Below are positions 14,782 through 22,003 of a stretch of DNA of 64,000 bases, piece after piece. The stretch is from Spongiivirga sp046524175. GTDB taxonomy: Bacteria > Bacteroidota > Bacteroidia > Flavobacteriales > Flavobacteriaceae. Made by a program: the position numbers and the translations under genes. The notes beneath the pieces are model-generated. The model had not been told where the DNA came from and made no database searches. It saw nothing but the letters and a program-made list of their open reading frames with translations. Positions within the stretch are counted from its first letter, which is position 1, and every line of letters starts with the position of its first letter. Location of the stretch: NCBI RefSeq assembly GCF_046524175.1, contig NZ_JBEFZF010000002.1, positions 496,001-560,000 on the forward strand, given 5' to 3'.

Positions 14782-15882
14782 TTAAAGTTTGGATGCTAAC
14801 TTACCTTTTTGCTTTGCTTCTTCATTCCGATCAATGGTATGTTCTGGTCTGGTCCATTTCGGTTTTTCACCTAATGATTCGTATTGAGAGTCGGCTGCTT
14901 CCACAGTCTGTGGTTGCATTTTCTTAATAAATGGTTTTTGCGGATTCAGTCCAAGCATTTTAAACATTTCCATATCCTCATTAACATCAGGGTTTGGTGT
15001 CGTCAGTAATTTGTCACCTGCAAAAATTGAGTTGGCTCCAGCAAAAAAGCACATTGCCTGCCCTTCGCGTGACATATTAGTGCGTCCTGCTGAAAGTCTA
15101 ACCTGAGTTTCCGGCATTACAATTCTTGTAGTCGCTACCATACGTATCATCTCCCAAATTTCAACCGGCGTTTCATCTTCCATGGGGGTGCCATCAACCG
15201 CCACTAAAGCATTAATTGGTACTGATTCTGGCTGAGGATTCAATGTAGAAAGGGCTACCAGCATTCCTGCACGATCTTCTACAGCCTCGCCCATACCAAT
15301 AATACCGCCACTGCACACGGTAACATTGGTTTTTCGAACATTATCAATTGTTTCCAAGCGGTCCTCATAACCACGTGTAGAAATAACTTCTTTATAATAT
15401 TCCTCTGATGTGTCAAGATTATGGTTGTAAGCGTACAAACCGGCTTCTGCTAGACGTTTCGCCTGATTTTCGGTAACCATACCCAGCGTGCAACATACCT
15501 CCATATCTAGCTTATTAATTGTGCGCACCATTTCTAAAACTTGATCAAATTCAGGGCCATCTTTTACGTTTCTCCAAGCGGCACCCATGCAAACTCGGCT
15601 GCTTCCTGAAGACTTTGCTCGTAATGCTTGTGCTTTCACTTGCTGAACACTCATCAGGTCGTTGCCTTCAATATCAGTATGGTATCTCGCTGCTTGTGGG
15701 CAATATCCACAATCTTCTGGACAGCCACCAGTTTTTATTGATAATAAGGTAGAAACCTGCACTGTGTTCGGATCGTGAAACTCACGATGCACTGTGGCAG
15801 CTTCATATAATAACTCCATTAAAGGCTTATTGTAAATAGCCAATATCTCCTCTTTTGTCCAGTTATGTCGTATTGTACTCAT
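14782..15882 (-). CDS. bioB: Biotin synthase BioB
   Basis: This is a 366-residue radical SAM enzyme. The [4Fe-4S] motif is C54-x3-C58-x2-C61 (GGCPEDCGYCPQAARY). The conserved YNHNLDTSEEYYKEVISTRGYEDRL and GGIIGMGE segments and the second-cluster residues (CTLGM, and the Arg in VRLSAGR) are present. It inserts sulfur into dethiobiotin, the last step of biotin synthesis. The C-terminal tail after EHTIDRNEEAKQKGKLASKL is slightly longer than in E. coli. Its upstream region is 366 bases of repeats rather than a tight operon junction, so it may be transcribed apart from the other bio genes. Confidence 0.97.
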   Translation of the reverse strand: MSTIRHNWTKEEILAIYNKPLMELLYEAATVHREFHDPNTVQVSTLLSIKTGGCPEDCGYCPQAARYHTDIEGNDLMSVQQVKAQALRAKSSGSSRVCMGAAWRNVKDGPEFDQVLEMVRTINKLDMEVCCTLGMVTENQAKRLAEAGLYAYNHNLDTSEEYYKEVISTRGYEDRLETIDNVRKTNVTVCSGGIIGMGEAVEDRAGMLVALSTLNPQPESVPINALVAVDGTPMEDETPVEIWEMIRMVATTRIVMPETQVRLSAGRTNMSREGQAMCFFAGANSIFAGDKLLTTPNPDVNEDMEMFKMLGLNPQKPFIKKMQPQTVEAADSQYESLGEKPKWTRPEHTIDRNEEAKQKGKLASKL

Positions 15883-15907
15883 CAGTCGTTTGGTTGTTGT
15901 GGAGCTT

Positions 15908-15945
15908 TCCCTACTTCGTTCTAATTACATTAGAACTACGTAGGG
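15908..15945. repeat. Imperfect inverted repeat upstream of bioB
   Basis: CCCTACTTCGTTCTAAT and ATTAGAACTACGTAGGG are 17-base arms that pair at all but three positions around a short loop. It lies 25 bases before the bioB start on the bioB leader side and abuts the next repeat element. Confidence 0.55.
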
Positions 15946-16030
15946 CCGGGCTTTCCGCTATATCTTTTTCAAGTCTCCTTCGACTGCGCTCAGGATGACA
16001 TGAAAAAGGATGCCGCTGCAATCCCTAAGC
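15941..16030. repeat. Dispersed flavobacterial-type repeat with a nested REP-like palindrome
   Basis: The outer parts (GGGCTTTCCGCTATATCTTTTTC on the left, GAAAAAGGATGCCGCTGCAATCCCT on the right) are imperfect inverted repeats of each other. Between them, 15976-16000 is CTCCTTCGACTGCGCTCAGGATGACA, a palindromic REP-like unit seen as a dispersed repeat in many genomes. The arrangement looks like one mobile repeat inserted into the loop of another. No transposase is nearby. Confidence 0.65.
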
Positions 16031-16248
16031 CGTGATCATATATCAAAAATAACCTATTGCGCTTAATTGATGAGGGGTTTAACCGTTAAATATCACCAGG
16101 CTTATTCACAAGACTTCTACCAATGAGTTACTGTCTTAGGTATAAGTATTAATTGGTTAACAAGAAAAAATCTGTAAATTATTAAGAATCTTGCGGGTAG
16201 ATAGCAAAGGTTAGTTATTTTCCTGTTCTTAAGAGGACTCCCTCTTGC
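16031..16248. other. Remainder of the 366-base bioB upstream gap
   Basis: No gene, RNA or clear promoter found in 16031-16248. It contains an AT-rich stretch and TTAATTGGTTAAC at 16149-16161, with no TAnnTTTG box in the bioB direction that I can defend. Confidence 0.4.
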
Positions 16249-17406
16249 TTATTTGGATAATAAGATCGATACCGCATTCCCTCCAAAACCAACTGCATTT
16301 ACTAGGATATTGTTCAGTTTGTTGGGTTTGGTTTGCGGTGCAATGTAGGGAACTTCAATAGCTTGTTGATGCTGTAACATGAGAATGGCCAATTCAACAC
16401 TCAGCATCCCAGAAGCACCGAATGTGTGACCTACCTTCCATTTATTTGTAGTTAAAAAGGGAATTCTGTTACAAAATATTTTCTGTATCGCATTGTGTTC
16501 AGCTAAATCACCTTTAATTGTGCCGGGGGCGTGCATCACGATAGCGTCGACATTTTCTTCGCCCATATCCTTTATTGCCATTTGCATCGAACGCTGAAAA
16601 CAATTAGCATCGGTAGAAATCGATATATTATGTTGCAAAGGTTCAGTGGCGTAACCTATTCCTGATATTGTTCCTATTGCATTTTCTTTTTTGCCAAGTT
16701 CGAGACAGGCCATTGCAGCGCCTTCACCTAGAATCATGCTATTATTTTTTTTATCGAGATCAAGTGCTCGACAAGGAAAGGTGTCATTTATGTCTTTTGA
16801 GTAAATCTTAAGGGCTTGCATTTGCGCTATAGTGAAGTTGGTCAACGCTGCTTCACTACCGCCAACTAGAAACTTATCGGTCAATCCGCTTTGTAACCAT
16901 GCGGCTCCATTCAACATGGAGTGTAATGCGGTAGAACATGTTATCGAATGGCTGATTTCTGGCCCTTTTGATTGCAGATCATGGCCTACCCAAGAAGAAA
17001 TATTGCCTAAAGTTGTGGTGGGAGAAGTAAGTGTTTTTGCGGCCCCTTTTTTTAAAAAATACTCATGATAGTTTTCAAATAGAGATGTTGCTCCTCGAGA
17101 TGATCCTATGTTTATTCCGAAATCAGAATCTGATTTCCAACCAGCTTCCAAAATGGTCTCACGAGCCGCATAAATCGCATACAAAACGGAATCGTCTAAA
17201 TGTTCATATTTTGATTCTGAATTTCTTAGCTTATTAATGACATCTTTGTCGCGATCTTTTAACGAAGCAACAGGAGCAGGACCTTTTTTTGTTTCTTTTA
17301 AAGTAAACATGTGCCCATCTTTTAAATAAGATTCCCATATTTGAGAACGCTTACGACCAAGTGGCGAAATTGATGAAAGACCTGTAATCGAAATTGGTTG
17401 TTGCAA
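16249..17406 (-). CDS. Beta-ketoacyl synthase within the biotin cluster
   Basis: This is a 385-residue thiolase-fold condensing enzyme. Catalytic Cys157 is in HSITCSTALHSM, and the two His are in VMHAPGTIKGD (H292) and NKWKVGHTFGASGML (H327), so the Cys-His-His triad of elongating KAS I/II enzymes is complete. SRGATSLFENYHEYF and GFGGNAVSILL match the family. The first His context has two extra residues (HAPGT rather than HGT). It lies between bioA and bioB in a biotin cluster that lacks bioC and bioH here, so a role in making the pimeloyl chain is a fair inference; a general fatty-acid or polyketide role is the alternative. 385 aa is slightly short for FabF. Confidence 0.82.
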   Translation of the reverse strand: MQQPISITGLSSISPLGRKRSQIWESYLKDGHMFTLKETKKGPAPVASLKDRDKDVINKLRNSESKYEHLDDSVLYAIYAARETILEAGWKSDSDFGINIGSSRGATSLFENYHEYFLKKGAAKTLTSPTTTLGNISSWVGHDLQSKGPEISHSITCSTALHSMLNGAAWLQSGLTDKFLVGGSEAALTNFTIAQMQALKIYSKDINDTFPCRALDLDKKNNSMILGEGAAMACLELGKKENAIGTISGIGYATEPLQHNISISTDANCFQRSMQMAIKDMGEENVDAIVMHAPGTIKGDLAEHNAIQKIFCNRIPFLTTNKWKVGHTFGASGMLSVELAILMLQHQQAIEVPYIAPQTKPNKLNNILVNAVGFGGNAVSILLSK

Positions 17407-17455
17407 TTTTTACTAAAATTTGAAACAAAAATAAGTTTTATCATACTCATAAGTC

Positions 17456-17887
17456 ATGGAAGAAAACAAAAAAAGTTGGTTCGGTCGAAATTGGATTTGG
17501 GCCGTGCCGTTAGGTGGTTGTCTCACAATTATTTTACTATTTGTATTTGGTATTGGTGCCTTGATCTTTGGAGTGTCTGAAGCGCTAACAGGATCTGAGC
17601 CCTATGAGTTGGCTATGGAAGAAGTATCGAAAAACGAATTAGTGATCGATGCTCTTGGTGAACCCATCGATACAGATGGTATGATGAACGGTTCACTAAA
17701 TTTCTCTAACGGTGTCGGAAAAGCAGATTTCAATATTCCTATAAAGGGACCTAAGGGAGCGGGTAGAGTTTATGTTTTGGGTACTAAAGAGGATGATGAG
17801 TGGTCCTATGAAAAGCTATATGTTATCACTGATCAATCAGAAGAGCATATTGATTTGCTACCTGATTTACTCGAGAATCTCGAATGA
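17456..17887 (+). CDS. Coa1-family membrane-anchored protein
   Basis: This is a 143-residue protein with one membrane helix (IWAVPLGGCLTIILLFVFGIGALIFG, about 13-38) and a C-terminal domain of the Coa1 type (YELAMEEVSKNELVIDALGEPI, GSLNFSNGVGKADFNIPIKGPKGAGRVYVLGTKEDDEWSYEKLYV). Coa1 helps cytochrome c oxidase assembly in mitochondria; bacterial members are often found without that link, so a respiratory role is uncertain. It runs opposite to the bio genes, and its last 21 bases overlap the 3' end of bioA. Confidence 0.75.
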   Translation: MEENKKSWFGRNWIWAVPLGGCLTIILLFVFGIGALIFGVSEALTGSEPYELAMEEVSKNELVIDALGEPIDTDGMMNGSLNFSNGVGKADFNIPIKGPKGAGRVYVLGTKEDDEWSYEKLYVITDQSEEHIDLLPDLLENLE

Positions 17888-19135
17888 TTGTTCTATCACA
17901 TCATAGATCTTGGTCATTTGCTCTTTGGTAATAATATATGGTGCTAAGATATAAATTGTGCTACCCAGAGGTCTTAAGAAAACACCATTTTTCATAAAAA
18001 ACTTATATAGCCGATCTCTTAAGTTTCCATAGCGTGCCATTTCAACAGCTAAATCCAACGCAAAGATTACTCCTGTTTGTCGTACGCTTTTTACTTTTGG
18101 GTGTGATGCTATTCGTTGTCCAAATTGTCGATGCCAGCAAATTATATTTTTGATATTCTCTTGAATTTCAACCGACTTTAGTAATTCGATTCCCGCAATG
18201 GCGGCCGTACACGATAATGGATTTGCCGTATAAGTGTGTGCATGAAATAATCCTTTACCAATATCATCATCATAAAAAGCGTCAAATATTTTTTGGGTAC
18301 AACTGGTTATTGCCATTGGAAGTAAGCCGGCGGTTAGTGCTTTTGACATGCAAATAACATCAGGCTTGTAGGTTAAATGATCAGATGCGAAATAAGTACC
18401 GGTTTTTCCAAAACCGGTCATCACTTCATCGGCAACAGTAATTACATCATTTTCTTTACACAGTTTAATTAAGGCATCAAGTCCTCTTGTATCATGCATT
18501 TTCATTGCTGCAGCACCTTGCACTATGGGTTCAAATACGAATCCTGCGATGTTTCCTTTTGCTATTAACTTTTTAAGGGCAGATAGAACCTCTTTATTGT
18601 TCTCCCCAATTGGAACAGGGATACGTTCGACATCAATAAAATACTCTTCAAACGGACCATTATAAACGGAAAGACCGGATACCGACATGGCACCAAACGT
18701 ATCACCATGAAACCCTTCTTCAAAGGCTATTAAGATATTGCGCTTATTGCCTTTATTAAAATGATATTGTAATGCCATTTTAATGCCGATTTCAGTGGCG
18801 GTAGATCCATTGTCCGAAAAGAACAATTTTTCTTGATTATCTGGTAGAATATCAATTAGAGCTTCAGATAATCGAACAGCAGGCTCATGAGTAAACCCGC
18901 TAAAAACCACTTGGTCAAGCTGTTTCATTTGCTCGGTCACTCGACTGATTATAAACTTATTGCAATGGCCATAGACAGCAGTGTACCATGATGATATTCC
19001 ATCGATGTATGCGTTGCCAGATTCATCAGTTAAAATGACTCCTTTAGCACTTTTTATTGCAAGCATTTCATCATACAACTTGTGTTGTACTAGTGGGTGC
19101 CAAATGTATTTTTTATCGCGTTTTGATATAGTCAT
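17867..19135 (-). CDS. bioA: Adenosylmethionine-8-amino-7-oxononanoate aminotransferase BioA
   Basis: This is a 422-residue class III PLP aminotransferase. The start is IWHPLVQHKLYDEMLAI, substrate-site residues are in ISSWYTAVYGH, the PLP-pairing Asp is in VADEVMTGFG (D236) and the Schiff-base Lys265 in CMSKALTAG. GFHGDTFGAMSVSG and FHAHTYTANPLSC are BioA signatures. It converts KAPA to DAPA with SAM as amino donor. It lies 38 bases after bioD, with a small palindromic repeat between them, and its 3' end overlaps the convergent Coa1-like gene. Confidence 0.97.
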   Translation of the reverse strand: MTISKRDKKYIWHPLVQHKLYDEMLAIKSAKGVILTDESGNAYIDGISSWYTAVYGHCNKFIISRVTEQMKQLDQVVFSGFTHEPAVRLSEALIDILPDNQEKLFFSDNGSTATEIGIKMALQYHFNKGNKRNILIAFEEGFHGDTFGAMSVSGLSVYNGPFEEYFIDVERIPVPIGENNKEVLSALKKLIAKGNIAGFVFEPIVQGAAAMKMHDTRGLDALIKLCKENDVITVADEVMTGFGKTGTYFASDHLTYKPDVICMSKALTAGLLPMAITSCTQKIFDAFYDDDIGKGLFHAHTYTANPLSCTAAIAGIELLKSVEIQENIKNIICWHRQFGQRIASHPKVKSVRQTGVIFALDLAVEMARYGNLRDRLYKFFMKNGVFLRPLGSTIYILAPYIITKEQMTKIYDVIEQSFEILE

Positions 19136-19141
19136 AGAAAA

Positions 19142-19167
19142 CCCCTCGACTTCCCTCGAGGCGACAC
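19142..19167. repeat. REP-like palindrome between bioD and bioA
   Basis: CCCCTCGACTTCCCTCGAGGCGACA aligns with the unit nested in the bioB upstream repeat (CTCCTTCGACTGCGCTCAGGATGACA): both share TCGACT, CTC-AGG and GACA at the same spacing and fold as CCTCGA/TCGAGG. So the biotin cluster carries two members of one small repeat family. Confidence 0.55.
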
Positions 19168-19173
19168 TTAATG

Positions 19174-19800
19174 TTATAAATTTTTCAGATTTGATTTAAA
19201 TCGTTCAGCATATTCCTTGATAACATTTTTATCAAAATAAGGCTCTTCATCAATGCGGCCTATAACGGGAACTTTGCCCATTTTTTTGATAATTGCTTCA
19301 GTTGTTGGATGTTCATCACCGCTAAAAATAATTCCAGCTACTTCATGACCTTTGCTTTTTAAGTATTCAATAGATAGTAATGTGTGATTAATACTTCCTA
19401 GATAATGACGGCTCACTAGCACTATTTTGTATTTAGGTAGTATGATATCGGCAATGGTCTGCTTATCATTTAAAGGCACAAGAAGCCCACCTGCACCTTC
19501 AATTACAAGTGTGTTACTTGTATTTGGGGTCTTAATATCTTTTAATATTATTCGAACGTTATCAATCTCGGCAGCTGCATGTGGGCTCATAGGAGTCTGC
19601 AATGCATAACTATTTGGATGAAAAACCGATTGATCGTTTGATATTAACTTCTCTATTTTGTGAGTATCAGAATTATCTAAATCCCCCGATTGAATCGGTT
19701 TCCAATAATCAGCCTTTAGCGATTCCACAATAATCGCTGAAGCAATGGTTTTGCCGACTTCGGTTGAAATTCCGGTAACGAAAATTTTTTGGCTGTTCAT
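19174..19800 (-). CDS. bioD: Dethiobiotin synthetase BioD
   Basis: This is a 208-residue P-loop enzyme. The loop is TGISTEVGKT at residues 9-18, YWKPIQSGDL (about 31-40) is the substrate-binding lid with its Lys, LVIEGAGGLLVPL (about 99-111) is the conserved strand, and LVSRHYLGSINHTLLS follows. It closes the ureido ring of DAPA with CO2 and ATP. It lies between bioF (40 bases) and bioA (38 bases), all minus strand, so bioF-bioD-bioA read as one operon. Confidence 0.96.
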   Translation of the reverse strand: MNSQKIFVTGISTEVGKTIASAIIVESLKADYWKPIQSGDLDNSDTHKIEKLISNDQSVFHPNSYALQTPMSPHAAAEIDNVRIILKDIKTPNTSNTLVIEGAGGLLVPLNDKQTIADIILPKYKIVLVSRHYLGSINHTLLSIEYLKSKGHEVAGIIFSGDEHPTTEAIIKKMGKVPVIGRIDEEPYFDKNVIKEYAERFKSNLKNL

Positions 19801-19840
19801 ATCACAAAAATAACGAAGCCAAGTTTAGTTTCCGAAGTAT

Positions 19841-21031
19841 TTACAATGCTTCTTTTAACAATGCCAAAACCTGTTTAATTTGGTCTTTAGTATTATAAGA
19901 ATGAAGACAAAATCGAAGGCGCTCCTGATCTTTCGGAACAGTAGGAGAAAGAATAGGCTTCACATTAAAACCATTTTTTTGAAGGCTAATTGCCAATGCC
20001 TTAACGCTTTCGTTTCCAGGCACGATGGCGCAATGAATAGCTGAATTGCTAGGAATAAGATTTTCTGTTAAACCTAATGATGAGATTTGAGTTTTGAAAT
20101 ATTCGATGTTATTTCGAAGTTGTTGAATGTTGGAAGGCACCTGAACCTTAGTGCCTTTCACTGGTGAGAGAAGTACGTTGTTTTTTAAATGTTCGTATGC
20201 CATTAAAATAGTAGCTAACGAATGAGGTGGAAGTCCTGTAGTGTACATTAGACTTCGAGCAAAGTTAATCAGGTATGATTTTAGATCAGAAGACCCAATA
20301 ATGGCAGCTCCATGACCACCTAATGCCTTACCAAAGGTAGCAATTCGTGCAAAAACATCCTTTTGTAAATTTAGTTGTTGCACTAATCCAGAACCATGGA
20401 CACCAATAGCGTGTGCTTCATCGATGACCAACCGGCAGTTGTATTTTCTTGATATGTGAGCTAACGCTTTTAAGTCCGGTGTGTCTCCATCCATCGAAAA
20501 AACAGATTCGGTGACAATATAGATTTCATTTTGAGTAGATGCACTAACATCTTTTTGTATATAAGACCCTCGCTCCAAATGGCTCTGTATGTCTTCAAAA
20601 TTGTTATGCCTAAACTTAAAACTTTTAGCATTACTCATTTTTATTCCATCTCTTATGCTGGCATGTATCAATTCATCATATAAAATAAGATCTCCTCTTT
20701 GTGGTACTGATGAAAAAAAACCAATGTTTGCATCGTACCCGCTATTAAATACAAGCGCGGCTTCCGACTCATGAAAATTGCAGAGTAGTTGCTCTACCTT
20801 TTGATAAAGTGAATGATTTCCTGATAGTAGTCGAGATCCAGTGGCACCGTTTTCAATGATTTCTTTATCTATCAGGTATTGATGAGTACTTTCAAAAATG
20901 GTAGCGTCCTTTGCGAGTCCTAGGTAGTCATTTGACGAAAAATCGATCAGATCAGATTGCTTTGGTAAGGAACGGATGGCATTTTCTTCATTTCTTTTAT
21001 CTAGTTTTTTCCGTAGTTTTTTTGGCAGCAT
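19841..21031 (-). CDS. bioF: 8-amino-7-oxononanoate synthase BioF
   Basis: The frame could start at 21073, but Met15 (MLPKKLRKKLDKRNEENAIRSLP, start at 21031) matches the family N-terminus and is chosen, giving 396 aa. SSNDYLGLAKD, NGATGSRLLSGNHSLYQKVEQLL, LVIDEAHAIGVHGSG and the PLP-lysine segment ATFGKALGGHGA are all present. It condenses pimeloyl thioester with L-alanine, the first committed ring-assembly step. First gene of the bioF-bioD-bioA operon and divergent from the DUF2975 gene across a 140-base promoter region. Confidence 0.96.
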   Translation of the reverse strand: MLPKKLRKKLDKRNEENAIRSLPKQSDLIDFSSNDYLGLAKDATIFESTHQYLIDKEIIENGATGSRLLSGNHSLYQKVEQLLCNFHESEAALVFNSGYDANIGFFSSVPQRGDLILYDELIHASIRDGIKMSNAKSFKFRHNNFEDIQSHLERGSYIQKDVSASTQNEIYIVTESVFSMDGDTPDLKALAHISRKYNCRLVIDEAHAIGVHGSGLVQQLNLQKDVFARIATFGKALGGHGAAIIGSSDLKSYLINFARSLMYTTGLPPHSLATILMAYEHLKNNVLLSPVKGTKVQVPSNIQQLRNNIEYFKTQISSLGLTENLIPSNSAIHCAIVPGNESVKALAISLQKNGFNVKPILSPTVPKDQERLRFCLHSYNTKDQIKQVLALLKEAL

Positions 21032-21090
21032 TTGGTAAAGATAACACCTTGTGCAGGTATTAAAAAATATCATTTTAAAATAAAAAATTA

Positions 21091-21118
21091 TTGTTTATCA
21101 ATAATTTTTATATATTTG
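21091..21118 (+). promoter_or_regulatory. Promoter of the DUF2975 / regulator pair
   Basis: TTG at 21091-21093 and TATATTTG at 21111-21118 with 17 bases between fit the Bacteroidota TTG / TAnnTTTG consensus. The start codon is 52 bases downstream. Confidence 0.75.
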
Positions 21119-21170
21119 GACAACTTTTCAACTAAAAATAAAAGTGATTTAACTATACAAAATTAGCTTT

Positions 21171-21683
21171 ATGAAAATGTTTGGAAATAAATCAATTTCA
21201 AAGTTGTTGTACTTTGTAGCGCTGGGAGTTGTGATCATCAACGGATTGTTCATTGCTTTTATTGGCTATGCATTAGTATTTCAACAATTTGAGTTAACAG
21301 ACAACAACAGATTCAAGATTAAAATCCCATTTATAGAAAGTTATGTAATGGGAGCTTTGGATTTAAAGACTGTTCTAGTACTTTTCTTATTTCTGGCTTA
21401 CTACTTACTGTTTTTTCTGTTGCTGTCTCGCATTTTGAAGACCTTTAAATCTAAGGTCTTATTTACACATGGTACTATTAAAAAACTTGATCAGTTTACG
21501 TACATCAACTTGTTGTTTCCTGTTGCAACTTTTGTGGGTGTCCTCACCATTGGAGGGGGTGCTCTAAACGATGAGGTTGTATATGGAATGTTCCACGTGC
21601 TGATTGCGGTTTTCTCAGGATTTATTTCGGCAATCTTTAGACAAGGTTTTCGATTACAACAAGAAAATGATTTAACTATTTAA
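21171..21683 (+). CDS. DUF2975 membrane protein
   Basis: This is a 170-residue protein with four membrane helices: about 10-35 (LLYFVALGVVIINGLFIAFIGYALVF), 60-85 (VLVLFLFLAYYLLFFLLLSRI), 112-128 (NLLFPVATFVGVLTIGG) and 137-158. The short LKTFKSKVLFTHGTIKKL linker between helices 2 and 3 is the DUF2975 hallmark. It is followed two bases later by a Cro-type regulator, the usual arrangement of this family, in which membrane protein and regulator are thought to act as a pair. The physiological role is unknown. Confidence 0.85.
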   Translation: MKMFGNKSISKLLYFVALGVVIINGLFIAFIGYALVFQQFELTDNNRFKIKIPFIESYVMGALDLKTVLVLFLFLAYYLLFFLLLSRILKTFKSKVLFTHGTIKKLDQFTYINLLFPVATFVGVLTIGGGALNDEVVYGMFHVLIAVFSGFISAIFRQGFRLQQENDLTI

Positions 21684-21685
21684 GT

Positions 21686-21901
21686 ATGCCCATTATCGTA
21701 AATTTGGACGTGATGCTTGCTAGGCGGAAAATGAAAAGTAAAGATTTAGCGGAGATTGTTGGTATTACTACGGCCAATCTCTCTATATTAAAGTCAGGGA
21801 AAGCAAAAGCGATCAGGTTTTCAACTTTAGAGGCAATATGCAAAGCATTAGATTGCCAGCCTGCAGATATTCTTGAGTTTTCAAAGGATAACATCAGCTA
21901 A
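21686..21901 (+). CDS. Cro/C1-type helix-turn-helix regulator paired with DUF2975
   Basis: This is a 71-residue protein that is essentially a single HTH domain (MPIIVNLDVMLARRKMKSKDLAEIVGITTANLSILKSGKAKAIRFSTLEAICKALDCQPADILEF). LAEIVGITTANLSILKSGKA is the helix-turn-helix. It is similar in size and pattern to YozG-type regulators that sit next to DUF2975 proteins. Its gene begins two bases after the upstream stop, so the two are cotranscribed and probably translationally coupled. Confidence 0.88.
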   Translation: MPIIVNLDVMLARRKMKSKDLAEIVGITTANLSILKSGKAKAIRFSTLEAICKALDCQPADILEFSKDNIS

Positions 21902-22003
21902 CATCGTAGTATTGCGATATTACGATGAAAAAATAACGATTACCAAATTATTGTTTGTAGAAGTTTAAAGCTAAGACTACTTTTAAGCGTAAAATAAAAA
22001 TGT

